64,000 nt of DNA from Paraburkholderia sp. BL9I2N2 (GTDB lineage: Bacteria > Pseudomonadota > Gammaproteobacteria > Burkholderiales > Burkholderiaceae), in contig NZ_SMGP01000003.1 in assembly GCF_004339745.1 (NCBI RefSeq), positions 806,001 to 870,000 of the forward strand, in the 5' to 3' direction. Both the position numbers and the translations under genes were made by a program. Shown one piece after another: positions 35,000-44,720 of the stretch (its first letter is position 1; the number at the start of each line of letters is the position of its first letter). The notes beneath the pieces were generated by a model. That model had not been told where the DNA came from and did no database searches. It saw only the letters and a program-made list of their open reading frames with translations.

Positions 35000-35830
35000 C
35001 TATCTGCGAATCGGTACAAATCGGACGGTGCAAATTACACGCGTACAGATCGCAAGTTCGCGAGGGGCCGGACCTCCGCTGTCGAAGAGCCTTTGCATCT
35101 GCTTGAGTTTTTCTGGATCGCGGGCCGTGAGATCGTCGGCGGCGCTGAAGTCCTTGCTCACGTCACAAAGCTCCCATTTGTAACCGTCTATCACGTCGAC
35201 TTTGGGACTTCGGTCGCCCACAGCGGCGCAATTGGCGTCGTCGCGGCAATCCAGCCATCGTGATAGATCGCGCGATTGCCAAACAGCTCGATGTACTGCG
35301 TGCGGCGCGTGGACGTTGCGCTGGGTTGATCAAAGGTTTAGGCCATGCTGACACCTTCAGCCGGACGTTGCTTGACGCCGTTCACCTCGACCGGTTGCGG
35401 GACATGGGGAAACGTCGAGCACAGTGGGCGGAATATCGATCACGTGATGCTACTGTGAACGGATCTCCCCCTGCTCCTTGGTGTGCGCCGGCAACGAAAT
35501 GACCATTCCGTTGCGTGTGCCGCCGAAGTTCCTGGCGATCTGTTTGGTACACTGGAACGGTCTATCCAGCGCGTGCGCCCAACCCATGGGGGAAGTGGTT
35601 ATAGGTCTTCCATGTGCAGGGGTCATCCATCATCGGCAACATCTGTGCGGTTGTCGGTACGACGCCATTCATCGCGCCTTCGAGATTGGTCGATTCACCC
35701 GGACCGCCCTCCCTGCACTCGCGCCGTTGTCCCAGACGATGTACATCGCCAGCGTATTGTCACCGACGATAGTGGCCAACGACCTGAACTCCGCCGACGT
35801 TTGTGATCCCACTGTTGGAGATCGCTAATT
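35000..35830 (-). pseudogene. Arylsulfatase remnant
   Basis: Several frames on the minus strand, read in order from right to left, give arylsulfatase C-terminal text: LAMYIVWDNGASA, then FGGTRNGMVISLPAH, then HVIDIPPTVLDV, then IELFGNRAIYHDGWIAAT, then YKWELCDVSKDFSAADDLTARDPEKLKQMQ. Each piece is in a different frame, so at least four indels have accumulated. The N-terminal half with the catalytic Cys/Ser-x-Pro-x-Arg motif is missing. Non-functional. Confidence 0.75.
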
Positions 35831-35876
35831 CTGCTAGCGGTGGCCATAAGGGCGCTAATGCTGTTCGTTAATTTTG

Positions 35877-36480
35877 CTAACGTGTCTTTTTCATCGGAAC
35901 ACGAACACTCTGCCCGGAACGCCTACGCGGCGAGGCCCTTCCGCCTGATCTGGAAATCGTCGGCCGTGAGCCTGATTGATTCACCCGGACGCAGGCGGAC
36001 TTTCTATCGGCGACCGCGATAATGCGGCATCTCCCATCAGCAAACGCCTTGAGCATCCGGACCTGGTCAGCGTCTGGCGGCAACCAGAATTGCGCTTCCG
36101 GCGCGCCTCGCGTGTCGCGCACACGATCTCACTGCGATGTCCGGTCAGGCGAAACGAAATTTCGGTCTGCCGCAGTGTAGATTGCGCCTGCGTTTGCTGG
36201 AGGCGAGGTTTGCGGTTGAGGGAGACGCGGACGTGCCAGATGGTTAGTTGCATGTTTGTATCGACACGGACTTCCAGAGTGAGCCCTTATGGCAGACGAC
36301 ATTCACAACCATGCGAAAGCGCGGTCACCTGATACTGCGTGCCGCTGTCGAAGACGGCGCTCACCCACCCCATCGGGTGCCACTTGAGGCGCCATTTAGA
36401 TTTGCGTTCGCGTTGGGTGATCGGCGGTACTCGACCCGCAACCGCCTGTCGAATCACCGTGACGAATGTCCGTAAGAGGG
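35877..36480 (-). other. Decayed coding sequence of unknown origin
   Basis: Minus-strand fragments LKWHPMGWVSAVFDSGTQYQ, MQLTIWHVRVSLNRKP, EISFRLTGHRSEIV and AQFWLPPDADQVRMLKAFAD follow one another in shifting frames with stops between them. They look protein-like, but I do not recognise the family. The 36481-36657 stretch after it shows nothing further. Confidence 0.4.
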
Positions 36481-36657
36481 CTTGAAATTGGACACTCGAT
36501 CGACGGCAAGTATTCCCCGTTGCCTGGACCCGGCAATCCGACGCGCCTTAGTCGCTCAAAGCGGGCAAGCGGCACGACGGAACAGGCGCGACCAAATTTG
36601 CGACCCGAACCTGCGGCGAGCAGTGGATGGGGCGCTCTCTGTCGGGCGGCTCGCCTT

Positions 36658-38226
36658 TCAGGCGCCCCGCAATGCGTCGATCTCTGCGCGAAGCGCTGCA
36701 ACTACGCCAGTCCAATCGCCTCGCGTCGTTTGTCGAAACAACCGCGCCTTTGGGTACCACGGACTATCGCTTCGGTCGAGTTGCCATCTCCAGTCCGGCA
36801 TGAACGGCAAAGCAATCCATACGGGTTTCCCAAGCGCCCCCGCCAAATGCGCCACAGCTGTGTCGACGCTGACGACGAGGTCGAGGCGAGCGATCAGCGC
36901 AGCAGTCTCAGCGAACGTGGTGAGCCGCCCGGAAACATCGCGCAGCACCCCGCGCTGCTCAAGTTGCGCGAGGCACGCGCGATCACTGTCGCGTACATCC
37001 GGTTGCAACGCGAAGAAATCCGCGTCGGCATCGAACACTGGCTTCAGTTGCTCAAGCGAAATGGACCGATTGTGATCATTCAGATGCGTACGGCTTCCCG
37101 ACCACACGATCCCAATGCTCGGCCGTCGAATGGAGCCTGTAAAAAAATCGTCCCATTGAGGGACAAGCGCACCGTCTGCCTGCACATATGCACCGGATAG
37201 CGCGAGATCGGGTGCACGAACCTTGAGCGCAAACGGCAGACTCAGGGTTGGAATGTGATAGTCGAAATGTGGCACTTGCCCTGTCTCACCGATGACTTCG
37301 GCCGCACCCCGATAATTTTGGAGGAGCGGCAACAGGGCATCCTGAACACGCAACACGACGTGAGCGCCAGCTGCACTGAGCCGATCCACAAAACGCACGA
37401 ATTGCAGCGTGTCGCCGAACCCCTGCTCATGATGAACGAGCACTGTCCTGCCGTCTATCGGTTGGGTGCCAGTCCATAGGGTGTTCTGCGGAAAACCGTG
37501 GCTGCAGGTGCCATCGCGCCAACGCCATTCGTATTCGCGCCAGCCGTGTTCGAATTCGCCGAGCAGCAAATTCGTCTGAGCTCGATTGGTGCGCGCGCCG
37601 GCGTCGTTCGGATCGATTGAAAGCGCCTTCTTGAATTGAAGCAATGCCTCATCAAAGCGCCGGAGATCTCGCAACGCGACCCCGAGATTAACGTATGCGC
37701 GTACGAAACGCGGCTTGAGCGTGATCGCCTGCCGGTAGGCATCCAGTTCGTCCTCATAGCGTGCCATCGTACCGAGCAGCGTTCCACGGTTGTAATGCGC
37801 TTCGGCTGATTGTGGCTGGAGCTTGCACAGATGCACCAACAGATCAAGTGCCCGCTGCGATTCGCCAAGCTGTATCAGCGACATTGCGGCACCGTACAAC
37901 GAGGCGGCATGGTTCGGAAACTGGGTCAGGCAGCGCTCGAACAGCGCTATCGCAGCATCGTGACGCTGCGCCAACTGACACACCTGCGCGGCGAAGTTCA
38001 GTTGATCCATAGACATTGACATGTGCGCCGATGCCTGCATCAGGTACTCCGCTGCGCATGCATGATCGCCCTGGTTGGCGGCGATATAACCGAGACCTGC
38101 AAGAGCTTCGCCGTGGTCGGGGACGCTCGCCAGAATGCCGAGCAGCAGACCTGCGGCATCGTCGAGCCGACCGGCCATGAGGTTCGCCTGCGCGGCGGCG
38201 AGAGCGTGTTCAATTTCGTGATTCAT
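36658..38226 (-). CDS. TPR-repeat protein with glycosyltransferase-like C-terminal domain
   Basis: 522 residues from ATG 38226. The N-terminal 260 residues are six or more TPR units (e.g. EAHYNRGTLLGTMARYEDEL, VRAYVNLGVALRDLRRFDEA). The C-terminal half has the GT9/GT41-like pattern seen in bacterial TPR proteins: GRTVLVHHEQGFGDTLQFVRF, SIGIVWSGSRTHLNDHNRS and DLVVSVDTAVAHLAGALGKPVWIALP. Cytoplasmic, with no signal. An ATG at 38280 would add 18 residues; no clear Shine-Dalgarno decides. May glycosylate a surface or flagellar protein; the target is unknown. Isolated gene. Confidence 0.82.
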   Translation of the reverse strand: MNHEIEHALAAAQANLMAGRLDDAAGLLLGILASVPDHGEALAGLGYIAANQGDHACAAEYLMQASAHMSMSMDQLNFAAQVCQLAQRHDAAIALFERCLTQFPNHAASLYGAAMSLIQLGESQRALDLLVHLCKLQPQSAEAHYNRGTLLGTMARYEDELDAYRQAITLKPRFVRAYVNLGVALRDLRRFDEALLQFKKALSIDPNDAGARTNRAQTNLLLGEFEHGWREYEWRWRDGTCSHGFPQNTLWTGTQPIDGRTVLVHHEQGFGDTLQFVRFVDRLSAAGAHVVLRVQDALLPLLQNYRGAAEVIGETGQVPHFDYHIPTLSLPFALKVRAPDLALSGAYVQADGALVPQWDDFFTGSIRRPSIGIVWSGSRTHLNDHNRSISLEQLKPVFDADADFFALQPDVRDSDRACLAQLEQRGVLRDVSGRLTTFAETAALIARLDLVVSVDTAVAHLAGALGKPVWIALPFMPDWRWQLDRSDSPWYPKARLFRQTTRGDWTGVVAALRAEIDALRGA

Positions 38227-38501
38227 GGCGCTGGAGGCTGGAGCAAAGTGCGATCTGTCGCGGGATTCGAAACGACTCATTGTACGGGACCGCGTATAGC
38301 GAGTCTCCAGAGCGAAGCGATGGCAGCGTCGGTTACCTGCATATGCAAACACCAAAGTGTTCCCGCCAGCGTCGAGCTGTTTAATCAGCGGTTTCGATTG
38401 CTACGCAAGATAGATAAGCCTCAGCGGCCGTCTTAAGCTGAATCGGAAACGGACGGTCGTAGCTTAAGGTTCGGTGGCTGGTTCTGGCCGGAGACCATCC
38501 A

Positions 38502-38789
38502 ATGCAATTGGAGCGGCCACCCACTCTCTGCGCGACTACGAACGACAACACGCGCCACGATCTATTGTGCGAGATAAACCCTGCCGCGCTTAACGCATGC
38601 CTGGAGCGAACGAAGCGGTTGCAGCAGGAGGACGCAGAACTGCGAAAACGCGACGCACTGTTGCTGGAGCAGTTCGTTCGATGGGCCTACAACGCCGCGT
38701 CTCGGGGGTTGACTGTAGAGTTTCTTAACCGGGCGCTACCGCCAACGAATCGGACCGGAAACGCCACATCCGGACGCCGGTTTCAATAA
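38502..38789 (+). CDS. Small protein of unknown function
   Basis: 95 residues. Contains ELRKRDALLLEQFVRWAYNAASRGLTVEFLNRALPP, an amphipathic and aromatic stretch that reads as real protein. No signal, no known motif. A short Burkholderia family with this kind of sequence may exist, but I cannot name it. No good ribosome-binding site before the ATG, so expression is uncertain. Confidence 0.45.
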   Translation: MQLERPPTLCATTNDNTRHDLLCEINPAALNACLERTKRLQQEDAELRKRDALLLEQFVRWAYNAASRGLTVEFLNRALPPTNRTGNATSGRRFQ

Positions 38790-38860
38790 GCCGTAAAGCG
38801 GTCACCCCATAGTTTTGATTTTGAGGTCCACAGTCCGGACGGACAAGGTCGTGGGTACTT

Positions 38861-38980
38861 TTATCGCCGAAAGGATGCCGAAGTTGGTCCGATTCGACCA
38901 TGTCGACCCCGCGAGTCAACGTCTCCAAAGCCGATCAGCTGCACCGTCTCGCCACGAGTCAGGGCGGCCGTCACGGCGCT
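38861..38980 (-). pseudogene. HU-family DNA-binding protein fragment
   Basis: The minus strand reads AVTAALTRGETVQLIGFGDVDSRGRHGRIGPTS, which matches the middle of HU/IHF proteins (L-x-x-G-E/D-x-V-x-L-I-G-F-G-x-F). The N-terminal helices and the DNA-binding arm are missing. About 40 residues remain of about 90. Confidence 0.6.
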
Positions 38981-39143
38981 TCCTTCGATACACCGCCCGC
39001 GCATGGCGGGACGGTACGCTCTCGAGACGCATGCATACCGTGCCGCGCAACCCAAGCAAATTTCGGATATCGCCGGCCGGCTGCGTACACCACACCTCCC
39101 ATATCATGCCCCTCTCCTCCCACAAAATTTTTCACACCATCGC

Positions 39144-39172
39144 TTGACAATCTATCTACCAGTAGATAAAGT
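39144..39172 (+). promoter_or_regulatory. Promoter with operator palindrome of the ohr-linked TetR
   Basis: TTGACA at 39144-39149, a 17-base spacer and TAAAGT at 39167-39172. The spacer contains the perfect inverted repeat TATCTAC-CA-GTAGATA (39153-39168). Related palindromes occur at 39787 and 39861. Probable autoregulation of the gene starting at 39180. Confidence 0.7.
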
Positions 39173-39179
39173 TCGATCC

Positions 39180-39746
39180 ATGGAAACGACAACGACAGTG
39201 CGCGAACAGATCCTCGACCACGCAGTCACGCTCATCATGCTGCGCGGCTACAACGGTTTTAGTTACCGTGATCTGTCCAGTCTGGTCGGCGTAAAGACCT
39301 CGAGCATCCACTACTACTTTCCGTCGAAAGACGATCTGGTGCTGGAAGCGGTCAACCAGTACAGCAAAGAGGTGCTCAACGCCGTCCACGCTATCGACGC
39401 TTCGTTGCCGGCCGATGCAAAGCTCAGCAGGTACACGAAGATGTTCGGCAGGACCCTCGGTGACGGCGATCAGATCTGCCTGTGCGGCATGCTTGCTGCG
39501 GACATCGAGTCGCTGCCCGAGAACGTCCGGCAAGCGGTGCAGGCGTTTTTCAAGGCGAACGAAAACTGGCTGGCCCAGGTTCTCGCGCAAGGTGCGCAGG
39601 AAAAGACGCTAACGGTGAACAGCAAACCGGAAAACGCGGCGCGCGCGCTCTACGCGGCTTTTCAGGGTAGCGTGCTGGCAAGCCGGCTGTTTCATACCAG
39701 GGCTCGACTGGAAGATGTCGAAGCCTCGGTGAGAATTACGCGGTAA
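39180..39746 (+). CDS. TetR-family regulator of the ohr-esterase unit
   Basis: 188 residues. N-terminal HTH (FSYRDLSSLVGVKTSSIHYYFPSKDDLV) and a ligand domain with the two nearby cysteines QICLCGML around residue 100, followed by KANENWLAQVLAQG. The start at 39180 leaves a very short leader after the -10 box. It probably represses itself and the ohr gene downstream through TATCTA palindromes. The CxC pair could sense peroxides or electrophiles; that is inference only. A terminator follows its stop codon. Confidence 0.88.
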   Translation: METTTTVREQILDHAVTLIMLRGYNGFSYRDLSSLVGVKTSSIHYYFPSKDDLVLEAVNQYSKEVLNAVHAIDASLPADAKLSRYTKMFGRTLGDGDQICLCGMLAADIESLPENVRQAVQAFFKANENWLAQVLAQGAQEKTLTVNSKPENAARALYAAFQGSVLASRLFHTRARLEDVEASVRITR

Positions 39747-39758
39747 AGCAGTCGAACG

Positions 39759-39778
39759 AGAGGTGGCATGCCACCTCT
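39759..39778 (+). terminator. Rho-independent terminator after the TetR gene
   Basis: A perfect 20-base palindrome, AGAGGTGGCATGCCACCTCT, is followed by TTGTTTG. It begins 12 bases after the TetR stop codon at 39746. Confidence 0.75.
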
Positions 39779-39786
39779 TTGTTTGC

Positions 39787-39820
39787 CCGCTTATCTATCT
39801 GTGCATAGATAGATAAGCGG
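39787..39820. promoter_or_regulatory. 34-base perfect palindrome, probable operator
   Basis: Arms CCGCTTATCTATCT and AGATAGATAAGCGG with a 6-base centre. It contains the same TATCTA/TAGATA core as the sites at 39153 and 39861 and lies 97 bases before the ohr start. Confidence 0.6.
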
Positions 39821-39860
39821 CAGATGAGAATTGGAAACACCCGTTTTTTCCCGCAAAAAT

Positions 39861-39878
39861 CTATCTACTCATAGATAG
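39861..39878. promoter_or_regulatory. Operator palindrome upstream of ohr
   Basis: CTATCTA-CTCA-TAGATAG, 39 bases before the ohr ATG. The core matches the palindrome in the TetR promoter. An AAAGGAG ribosome-binding site follows at 39902. Confidence 0.65.
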
Positions 39879-39916
39879 CCAAATTAGCAACCCAGTCTCT
39901 TTAAAGGAGTTTCACC

Positions 39917-40342
39917 ATGTCCCTCGAAAAAGTCCTCTACCGCGCCCATGCTCACGCCACCGGCGGCCGTGACGGCCGTGCTGTCGTTCCCGCAGGCAAT
40001 CTCGACTTCAAGCTGACGACGCCTAAAGAACTGGGCGGTGCGGGCGGCGAAGGCGCCAACCCGGAACAACTGTTTGCCGCCGGCTACAGCGCCTGCTTCC
40101 TCGGCGCGATGAAGTTCGTCGCCGCACGCGACAAGATCGCCATCCCGGCGGACGTCGCGATTGACGGCAGCGTCGGCATCGGTGCGATTCCGAACGGCTT
40201 CGGCATCGAAGTCGAACTGAAGATTTCGTTGCCCGGCATGGCGCGTGAAGCGGCGCAGACGCTGGTCGACAAGGCACACATCGTCTGCCCGTACTCGAAC
40301 GCAACCCGCGGAAACATCGACGTCACGCTCACGATCGCCTAA
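39917..40342 (+). CDS. ohr: Organic hydroperoxide resistance protein Ohr
   Basis: Thiol peroxidase of the OsmC/Ohr family that reduces organic hydroperoxides. Both catalytic cysteines are in place: Cys60 in AAGYSACFLGAM and Cys124 in HIVCPYSNATRGN. 141 residues, normal. Strong AAAGGAG site 8 bases before the ATG. Most ohr genes are controlled by the MarR-type OhrR; here a TetR gene and its palindromes take that position. Followed after 38 bases by an esterase gene. Confidence 0.95.
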   Translation: MSLEKVLYRAHAHATGGRDGRAVVPAGNLDFKLTTPKELGGAGGEGANPEQLFAAGYSACFLGAMKFVAARDKIAIPADVAIDGSVGIGAIPNGFGIEVELKISLPGMAREAAQTLVDKAHIVCPYSNATRGNIDVTLTIA

Positions 40343-40380
40343 CCCACACGCCCCCATCAATCCAAGAACTGGAATCTGCC

Positions 40381-41409
40381 ATGAAGACCTTCACGCCTTT
40401 GTTGCTCGCTGCGGCCCTGGCCGCCAGCACCACCTTCGCAGTTGCTGCAACCCCGGCGTCACCCGCCACGCCCGATCAGGTGACAAGCCAGTTCCTCCAT
40501 GCCCTGAACAGCGGCACCGGACCGGCGATCAACACCTTGGCCCCGGCGCAGGCGCGCCAGGTGCTGATCGGTGCGCAGAATAGCGTCAAGGTCGATCTGT
40601 CGGGCATCGAGGTGTCGAACAAGACCATCGAGCAGGACGGCATCACGGTGCCGATCACGATCGTCCGACCGCAAGGCGCAACGGGTACGTTGCCGGTCTT
40701 CATGTTCTTCCATGGCGGTGGCTGGATCCTTGGCGACTTTCAGACCCATGAGCGTCTGGTGCGTGACCTCGTCGTGCAATCCGGCGCCGTGGCGGTGTTC
40801 GTCAACTACACGCCGTCGCCCGAAGCGCGATACCCGGTGGCGATCAACCAGGCGTACGCGGCGACCAGGTGGGTCGCGGCACATGGCAACGACATCGGTG
40901 TGGATGGCAGCCGTCTCGCGGTGGTGGGCAACAGCGTGGGCGGCAACATGGCGGCGGTCGTCGCACTGATGGCGAAGGACAAGCAAGGTCCCGCGATCCG
41001 CTTTCAGGGCTTGATGTGGCCGGTCACGGACAACGCCTTTAACAACGGCTCGTACAACGCCTATCCGGAAGGCCACTTCCTGACCCGTCCGATGATGAGG
41101 TGGTTCTGGGACGCGTACACCAAGGATCCGAAGCAGCGTAACGAGATTTACGCGTCGCCGTTGCGTGCTTCGCTGGACCAGTTGAAGGGTCTGCCGCCGG
41201 CGCTGATTCAGGTCGCACAGTTCGACGTGCTGCGTGATGAAGGCGAGGCTTACGGCCACAAACTCGACGCGGCGGGCGATGAGGCAACTACGGTCCGCTA
41301 CAACGGCACGATCCACGACTTCGGTTTGCTCAATGCACTTGCTGAAGATGCACCGACGAAGGCTGCGACCAGACAGCTTGCCGACGAGTTGCAGTCGCGC
41401 CTGAAGTAA
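40381..41409 (+). CDS. Exported alpha/beta hydrolase (HSL-type esterase)
   Basis: Signal peptide (cleavage near FAVAATP) and an HSL-family fold: oxyanion motif HGGGW at residues 111-115, nucleophile Ser185 in VVGNSVGGNM, Asp in AQFDVLRDEG and His in GTIHDFGLLNA. 342 residues. Probably co-transcribed with ohr. Periplasmic esterase; the substrate is unknown. A GC-rich hairpin (41430-41456) without a T-run follows. Confidence 0.9.
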   Translation: MKTFTPLLLAAALAASTTFAVAATPASPATPDQVTSQFLHALNSGTGPAINTLAPAQARQVLIGAQNSVKVDLSGIEVSNKTIEQDGITVPITIVRPQGATGTLPVFMFFHGGGWILGDFQTHERLVRDLVVQSGAVAVFVNYTPSPEARYPVAINQAYAATRWVAAHGNDIGVDGSRLAVVGNSVGGNMAAVVALMAKDKQGPAIRFQGLMWPVTDNAFNNGSYNAYPEGHFLTRPMMRWFWDAYTKDPKQRNEIYASPLRASLDQLKGLPPALIQVAQFDVLRDEGEAYGHKLDAAGDEATTVRYNGTIHDFGLLNALAEDAPTKAATRQLADELQSRLK

Positions 41410-41513
41410 GACCCTGCTAATCCCGACGAGGCGCAGTCCTCAAACGACACTGCGCCGCTGCCTCCGCACACTTGAGGCGCGTCGGGTCCCCAAGACATTT
41501 AACGCACATTGGA

Positions 41514-41732
41514 GTGAATCTTATAAACCGCAATCTCATCGCAGCCCTTCTGATTGTCGTTACCGCAGCAGTGGCAGCACCCGCATTCGCTAACAGCGGC
41601 TACGGCCCGGCGCCGTCGTATCACCCGCTCGTCGGCGCCACGGCGTCGCAACGTGGCCAGAGCACGCAGACAGTCGCCGCTGAACAGACCACGTACACCG
41701 AGAATGGCGGTGCATACGGCGGTGTGGCGTAG
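41514..41732 (+). CDS. Small exported protein
   Basis: 72 residues from a GTG at 41514. Signal peptide IAALLIVVTAAVAAPAFANS, then a short Gly/Ser/Thr-rich mature part (GYGPAPSYHPLVGATASQRGQ). Resembles the DUF4148-like small periplasmic proteins common in Burkholderia. The start is uncertain because GGAG overlaps the GTG. Confidence 0.6.
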   Translation: MNLINRNLIAALLIVVTAAVAAPAFANSGYGPAPSYHPLVGATASQRGQSTQTVAAEQTTYTENGGAYGGVA

Positions 41733-41747
41733 AGCGAAGTAAAGTCG

Positions 41748-42327
41748 TCACCCATCGGAAGGCCGGAGTAAAGAGATCAGTTGGCTGCCTGCCATGCGAT
41801 TGTGGAAATGTCGCGCGATGGCAATACGATGCTCTTTGCGCATCGCCGGTTTCGTTGCAAAAGCAGGAGGAGATCGGGTCGCGTAAAGCGCGCCACAGCG
41901 CGCACAACCATACGGTGAGCCCACAAGACTCGCGTCGATGATGTAGGGTGTCCTCCTCCCGCAATGCTGGCATTTCGTCTCAAGCTTCTGTTGGTGAGCG
42001 GGACACCGGTTTTCACTGAACATCTGGTAATTCGTTTTCGTTGTAGCGTTGCGCCTCATCGCAAAAGAGCAGAAACGTCCCCCTACCAGCGCGCGCAGCC
42101 GCTTCCCGGATCCGCAGCGAAAGCCGCATGCGTTCGTGGGGTGGTGCCCGCGTTCGGATCATGATCGCCGCCAGCTTCCAGCTGGTTTGAAAAGAACGGC
42201 CCTTCTGCACAAGCACATCGTCACCGAGACTGGCGTGTGGGGCTATCGACTGGTTGGCTTGAGCGAGATGCAGAGTCCATAGCGGGTCTGTGATGCGGCC
42301 TTTTTTCTCTTCCGATTGTGTTGCCAT
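41748..42327 (-). pseudogene. TnsC/TniB-like and TniQ-like transposition gene remnants
   Basis: The right part (42327 to 42013) reads DPLWTLHLAQANQSIAPHA and RGTFLLFCDEAQRYNENE, the last with a Walker B of an AAA transposition ATPase. It stops at 42013. A second frame (42059 to 41748) overlaps it and gives FSENRCPAHQQKLETKCQHCGRR and GSPYGCARCGALYA, a zinc-ribbon of TniQ/TnsD type. The gene order ATPase then TniQ is that of Tn7/Tn5053-like elements. Both are fragments fused by a deletion. The family call is from motifs only. Confidence 0.5.
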
Positions 42328-42602
42328 TCCCCGCCCGGATTGCCGTTGTGTCGGTAGGGGCGACTACGCTTCCGGTTCGCCGCTGCGGCGCAGGTATGCC
42401 GGAGTGGGCAATGGATATCCTTTCAAATCGTCGGCTTCGCCCCGCCGGGGTTACGACGACTGGCATACGCTGCGGAACTGCCCTACATTGCAACTGGTAG
42501 GGTGTCGACGGACGCCCCGTTCACGTGCTTCGCCGATGCTATGGAGCTTCGACGCTGGCACTTGCGAGGACATTGCCGCAGCTTGATTTGCCGGGAGACA
42601 CC

Positions 42603-44321
42603 ATGGCCGGTTTCGCCAGGATGTGGCAGTTGATCGTCGGCAAGCCGCTCGATCCTCTGGACCCCCGCACCCGCCACGCGATCGCCGTGACGCCGCTGCT
42701 GGCCTGGGTCGGCCTCGGCGCAGACGGCCTGTCATCTTCATGCTATGGCCCGGAAGAAGCGTTCCTGGCGCTCGGCCAACACACGTCTCTCGCGCTGTTT
42801 CTCGCCGTGGCGACCGGACCGGGCTTAACTTTCGCGGCATGAGGGAGTCGATACTCGTCCTGCTACCGATTTTCCTCGGCTTCGTCGTGCTGCATCTTGT
42901 CCTCATCGTTTATGGCGTGGCTGCTCATGGCGATAATCTGAGTGCCATCGTGCCTGGCGCGATCGGCGACGCCCGGAGCATGTCGCATGCCATCGGGCCA
43001 CTCGTGGTCATCGCGCTGCTGATGCGCGCATTCTCGCTGGGCGGTGGCACCTATACCGGCCTTGAAGCGATGTCGAACAATGTCAACAATGCTGGCAGAG
43101 CCGCGCGTGCCGAACGGCAAGATCACGATGTTCTACATGTCGTCGTCGCTCGCCTTCACGGCGGGCGGCATCATCCTGCTCTACATGCTGTGGCACGCGC
43201 AACCGGTGGAGGGGCAGACGCTCAACGCCCTCGTGTTCGGCCGTGTGATCGATCATCTCGGGCTCGGCTCGGCGCTTGCGCGGCACGGCTTGCTCCCGAC
43301 CGTACTGGCCTTCGAGGCCGCGCTCCTGCTCGTCGGTGCGCAAACCGGTTTTCTCGACGGTCCTGCCGTGTTGTCGAACATGGCCACCGACTCGTGGGTG
43401 CCGCGCCATTTTCGCGACCTGTCGACGCGGCTCGTCAGGCAGAACGGCATCGTTGTGATGGGCGCCGCAAGCCTTTTGATCCTGCTGTGGACACGCGGCG
43501 ACGTTTCGATTCTTGTGGTCCTGTACAGCATCAACGTGTTTCTGACGTTCAGCCTGTCACTGCTTGGCATGTGCACGTACTGGTGGCGTCACCGCCATGA
43601 CGGCGAAAACTGGCTGCGGCACTTCGGGTTGTCTGCGCTTGGTCTGTCGGTGACGACCACTGTGCTGGTCATCACGCTGGTCGAGAAATTCACTGAGGGT
43701 GGCTGGCTGACGGTGCTGGTGACGAGCGCTGTTGTTGCGCTGTGCTTCCTCATCAAGCAGCACTACGACGATACGCGTGCCCAGCTTGCGAAGGAGGATG
43801 CACTCTTTGCCGGACCGCCGCCCCAAGTCGACGAGGCAACCGCCCCCGACATACCGGACCCGTCCCAAACCACAGCCATCCTGCCGGTTGGCAAGCACCG
43901 CGGCGCGAGCATGCATGCGCTCCTGTGGGTGAACCGGCTCTTCCCAGGGCACTTCAAGAATGTGATCTTTCTCGCGGTCGGAGAAGTCGACGCACAAAGT
44001 TATGAAGGCGCGGAGCACCTTGAGCGGTTGCGGAAAACCATCTCGACAGCGCTCGAGTACTACGTGGCGCATTGCCGCCGGCACGGGATGGCGGCGGACT
44101 ACCGGATCGCTTTCGGAACGCATCCGGTCGGCGAGTTCATGAAGCTCGCCGGGACCACGATGGACGAGTTTCCGAACAGCGTTTGTTTTGCCAGCAAGCT
44201 GATATTCAAGCGGGTCAGTTTCCTGACTGCGTGGCTACACAATCAAACGCCGGTCGAGATACAGACACGCTTGCATCTGCAAGGTAGGCAGATGGTGCTG
44301 TTGCCGATGAATGTCGGGTGA
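42603..44321 (+). pseudogene. Broken APC-family permease
   Basis: Reads as a large amino-acid/polyamine/cation type permease with a cytoplasmic C-terminal domain (intact members have about 600 residues). Frame 1: MAGFARMWQLIVGKPLDPLD to LFLAVAT. It then jumps to another frame at NFRGMRESILVLLPIFLGF, with the intervening helices (roughly 100 residues) missing. Near 43093 one extra base returns the reading to the first frame (LAEPRVPNGKITMFYMSSS), which runs to the normal end. A deletion plus a frameshift should abolish function. The C-terminal 425-codon frame is open and could be mis-annotated as a gene. Confidence 0.8.
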
Positions 44322-44438
44322 AGAACGGATCGGGGTTGCAGTCTGTGTCCGGTGTGGTGTGCGTTGTGGTGGAAAGACCAGGTAGCGATGGGTGGCGCCC
44401 GAGAGGCGTTGCTTCTATGAGTGTTGTCATAAACACTG

Positions 44439-44720
44439 CTACCAAATGAACGGAATCAAACGATATTTCACTTTGTTCTGATATTCAGTATAACCGACGA
44501 GATCGCGAACGAGCACTTTTTCTTCGCTCCCTATACGGAAATATAGAACAACCAGCAGAACGGGTGTCAGCGCGAGTGTATACCAAGACCCAAGCGCAAG
44601 CGGTGTACCGATGATCAGAAAACAGCGTGCCAAAATACAGGCCGGCCAAAAGACTTGCTCTGGTATGACCGCTTCCAACGTATAACGGCCACCAGGTTTT
44701 GCAGTTCTGCTACGATCCTG
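44439..44720 (-). pseudogene. C-terminal fragment of an isoprenylcysteine/phospholipid methyltransferase-like membrane protein
   Basis: IGTPLALGSWYTLALTPVLLVVLYFRIGSEEKVLVRDLVGYTEY with the ending YRLIPFIW is the typical C-terminal SAM-binding part of ICMT-like methyltransferases. The upstream helices are lost; the frame runs antisense into the TetR gene. Confidence 0.7.

Noticed and set aside
41430..41456. Hairpin after the HSL-type esterase as a terminator
   Set aside because: The 8-base GC-rich stem lacks a following T-run, so it is not counted as a rho-independent terminator.
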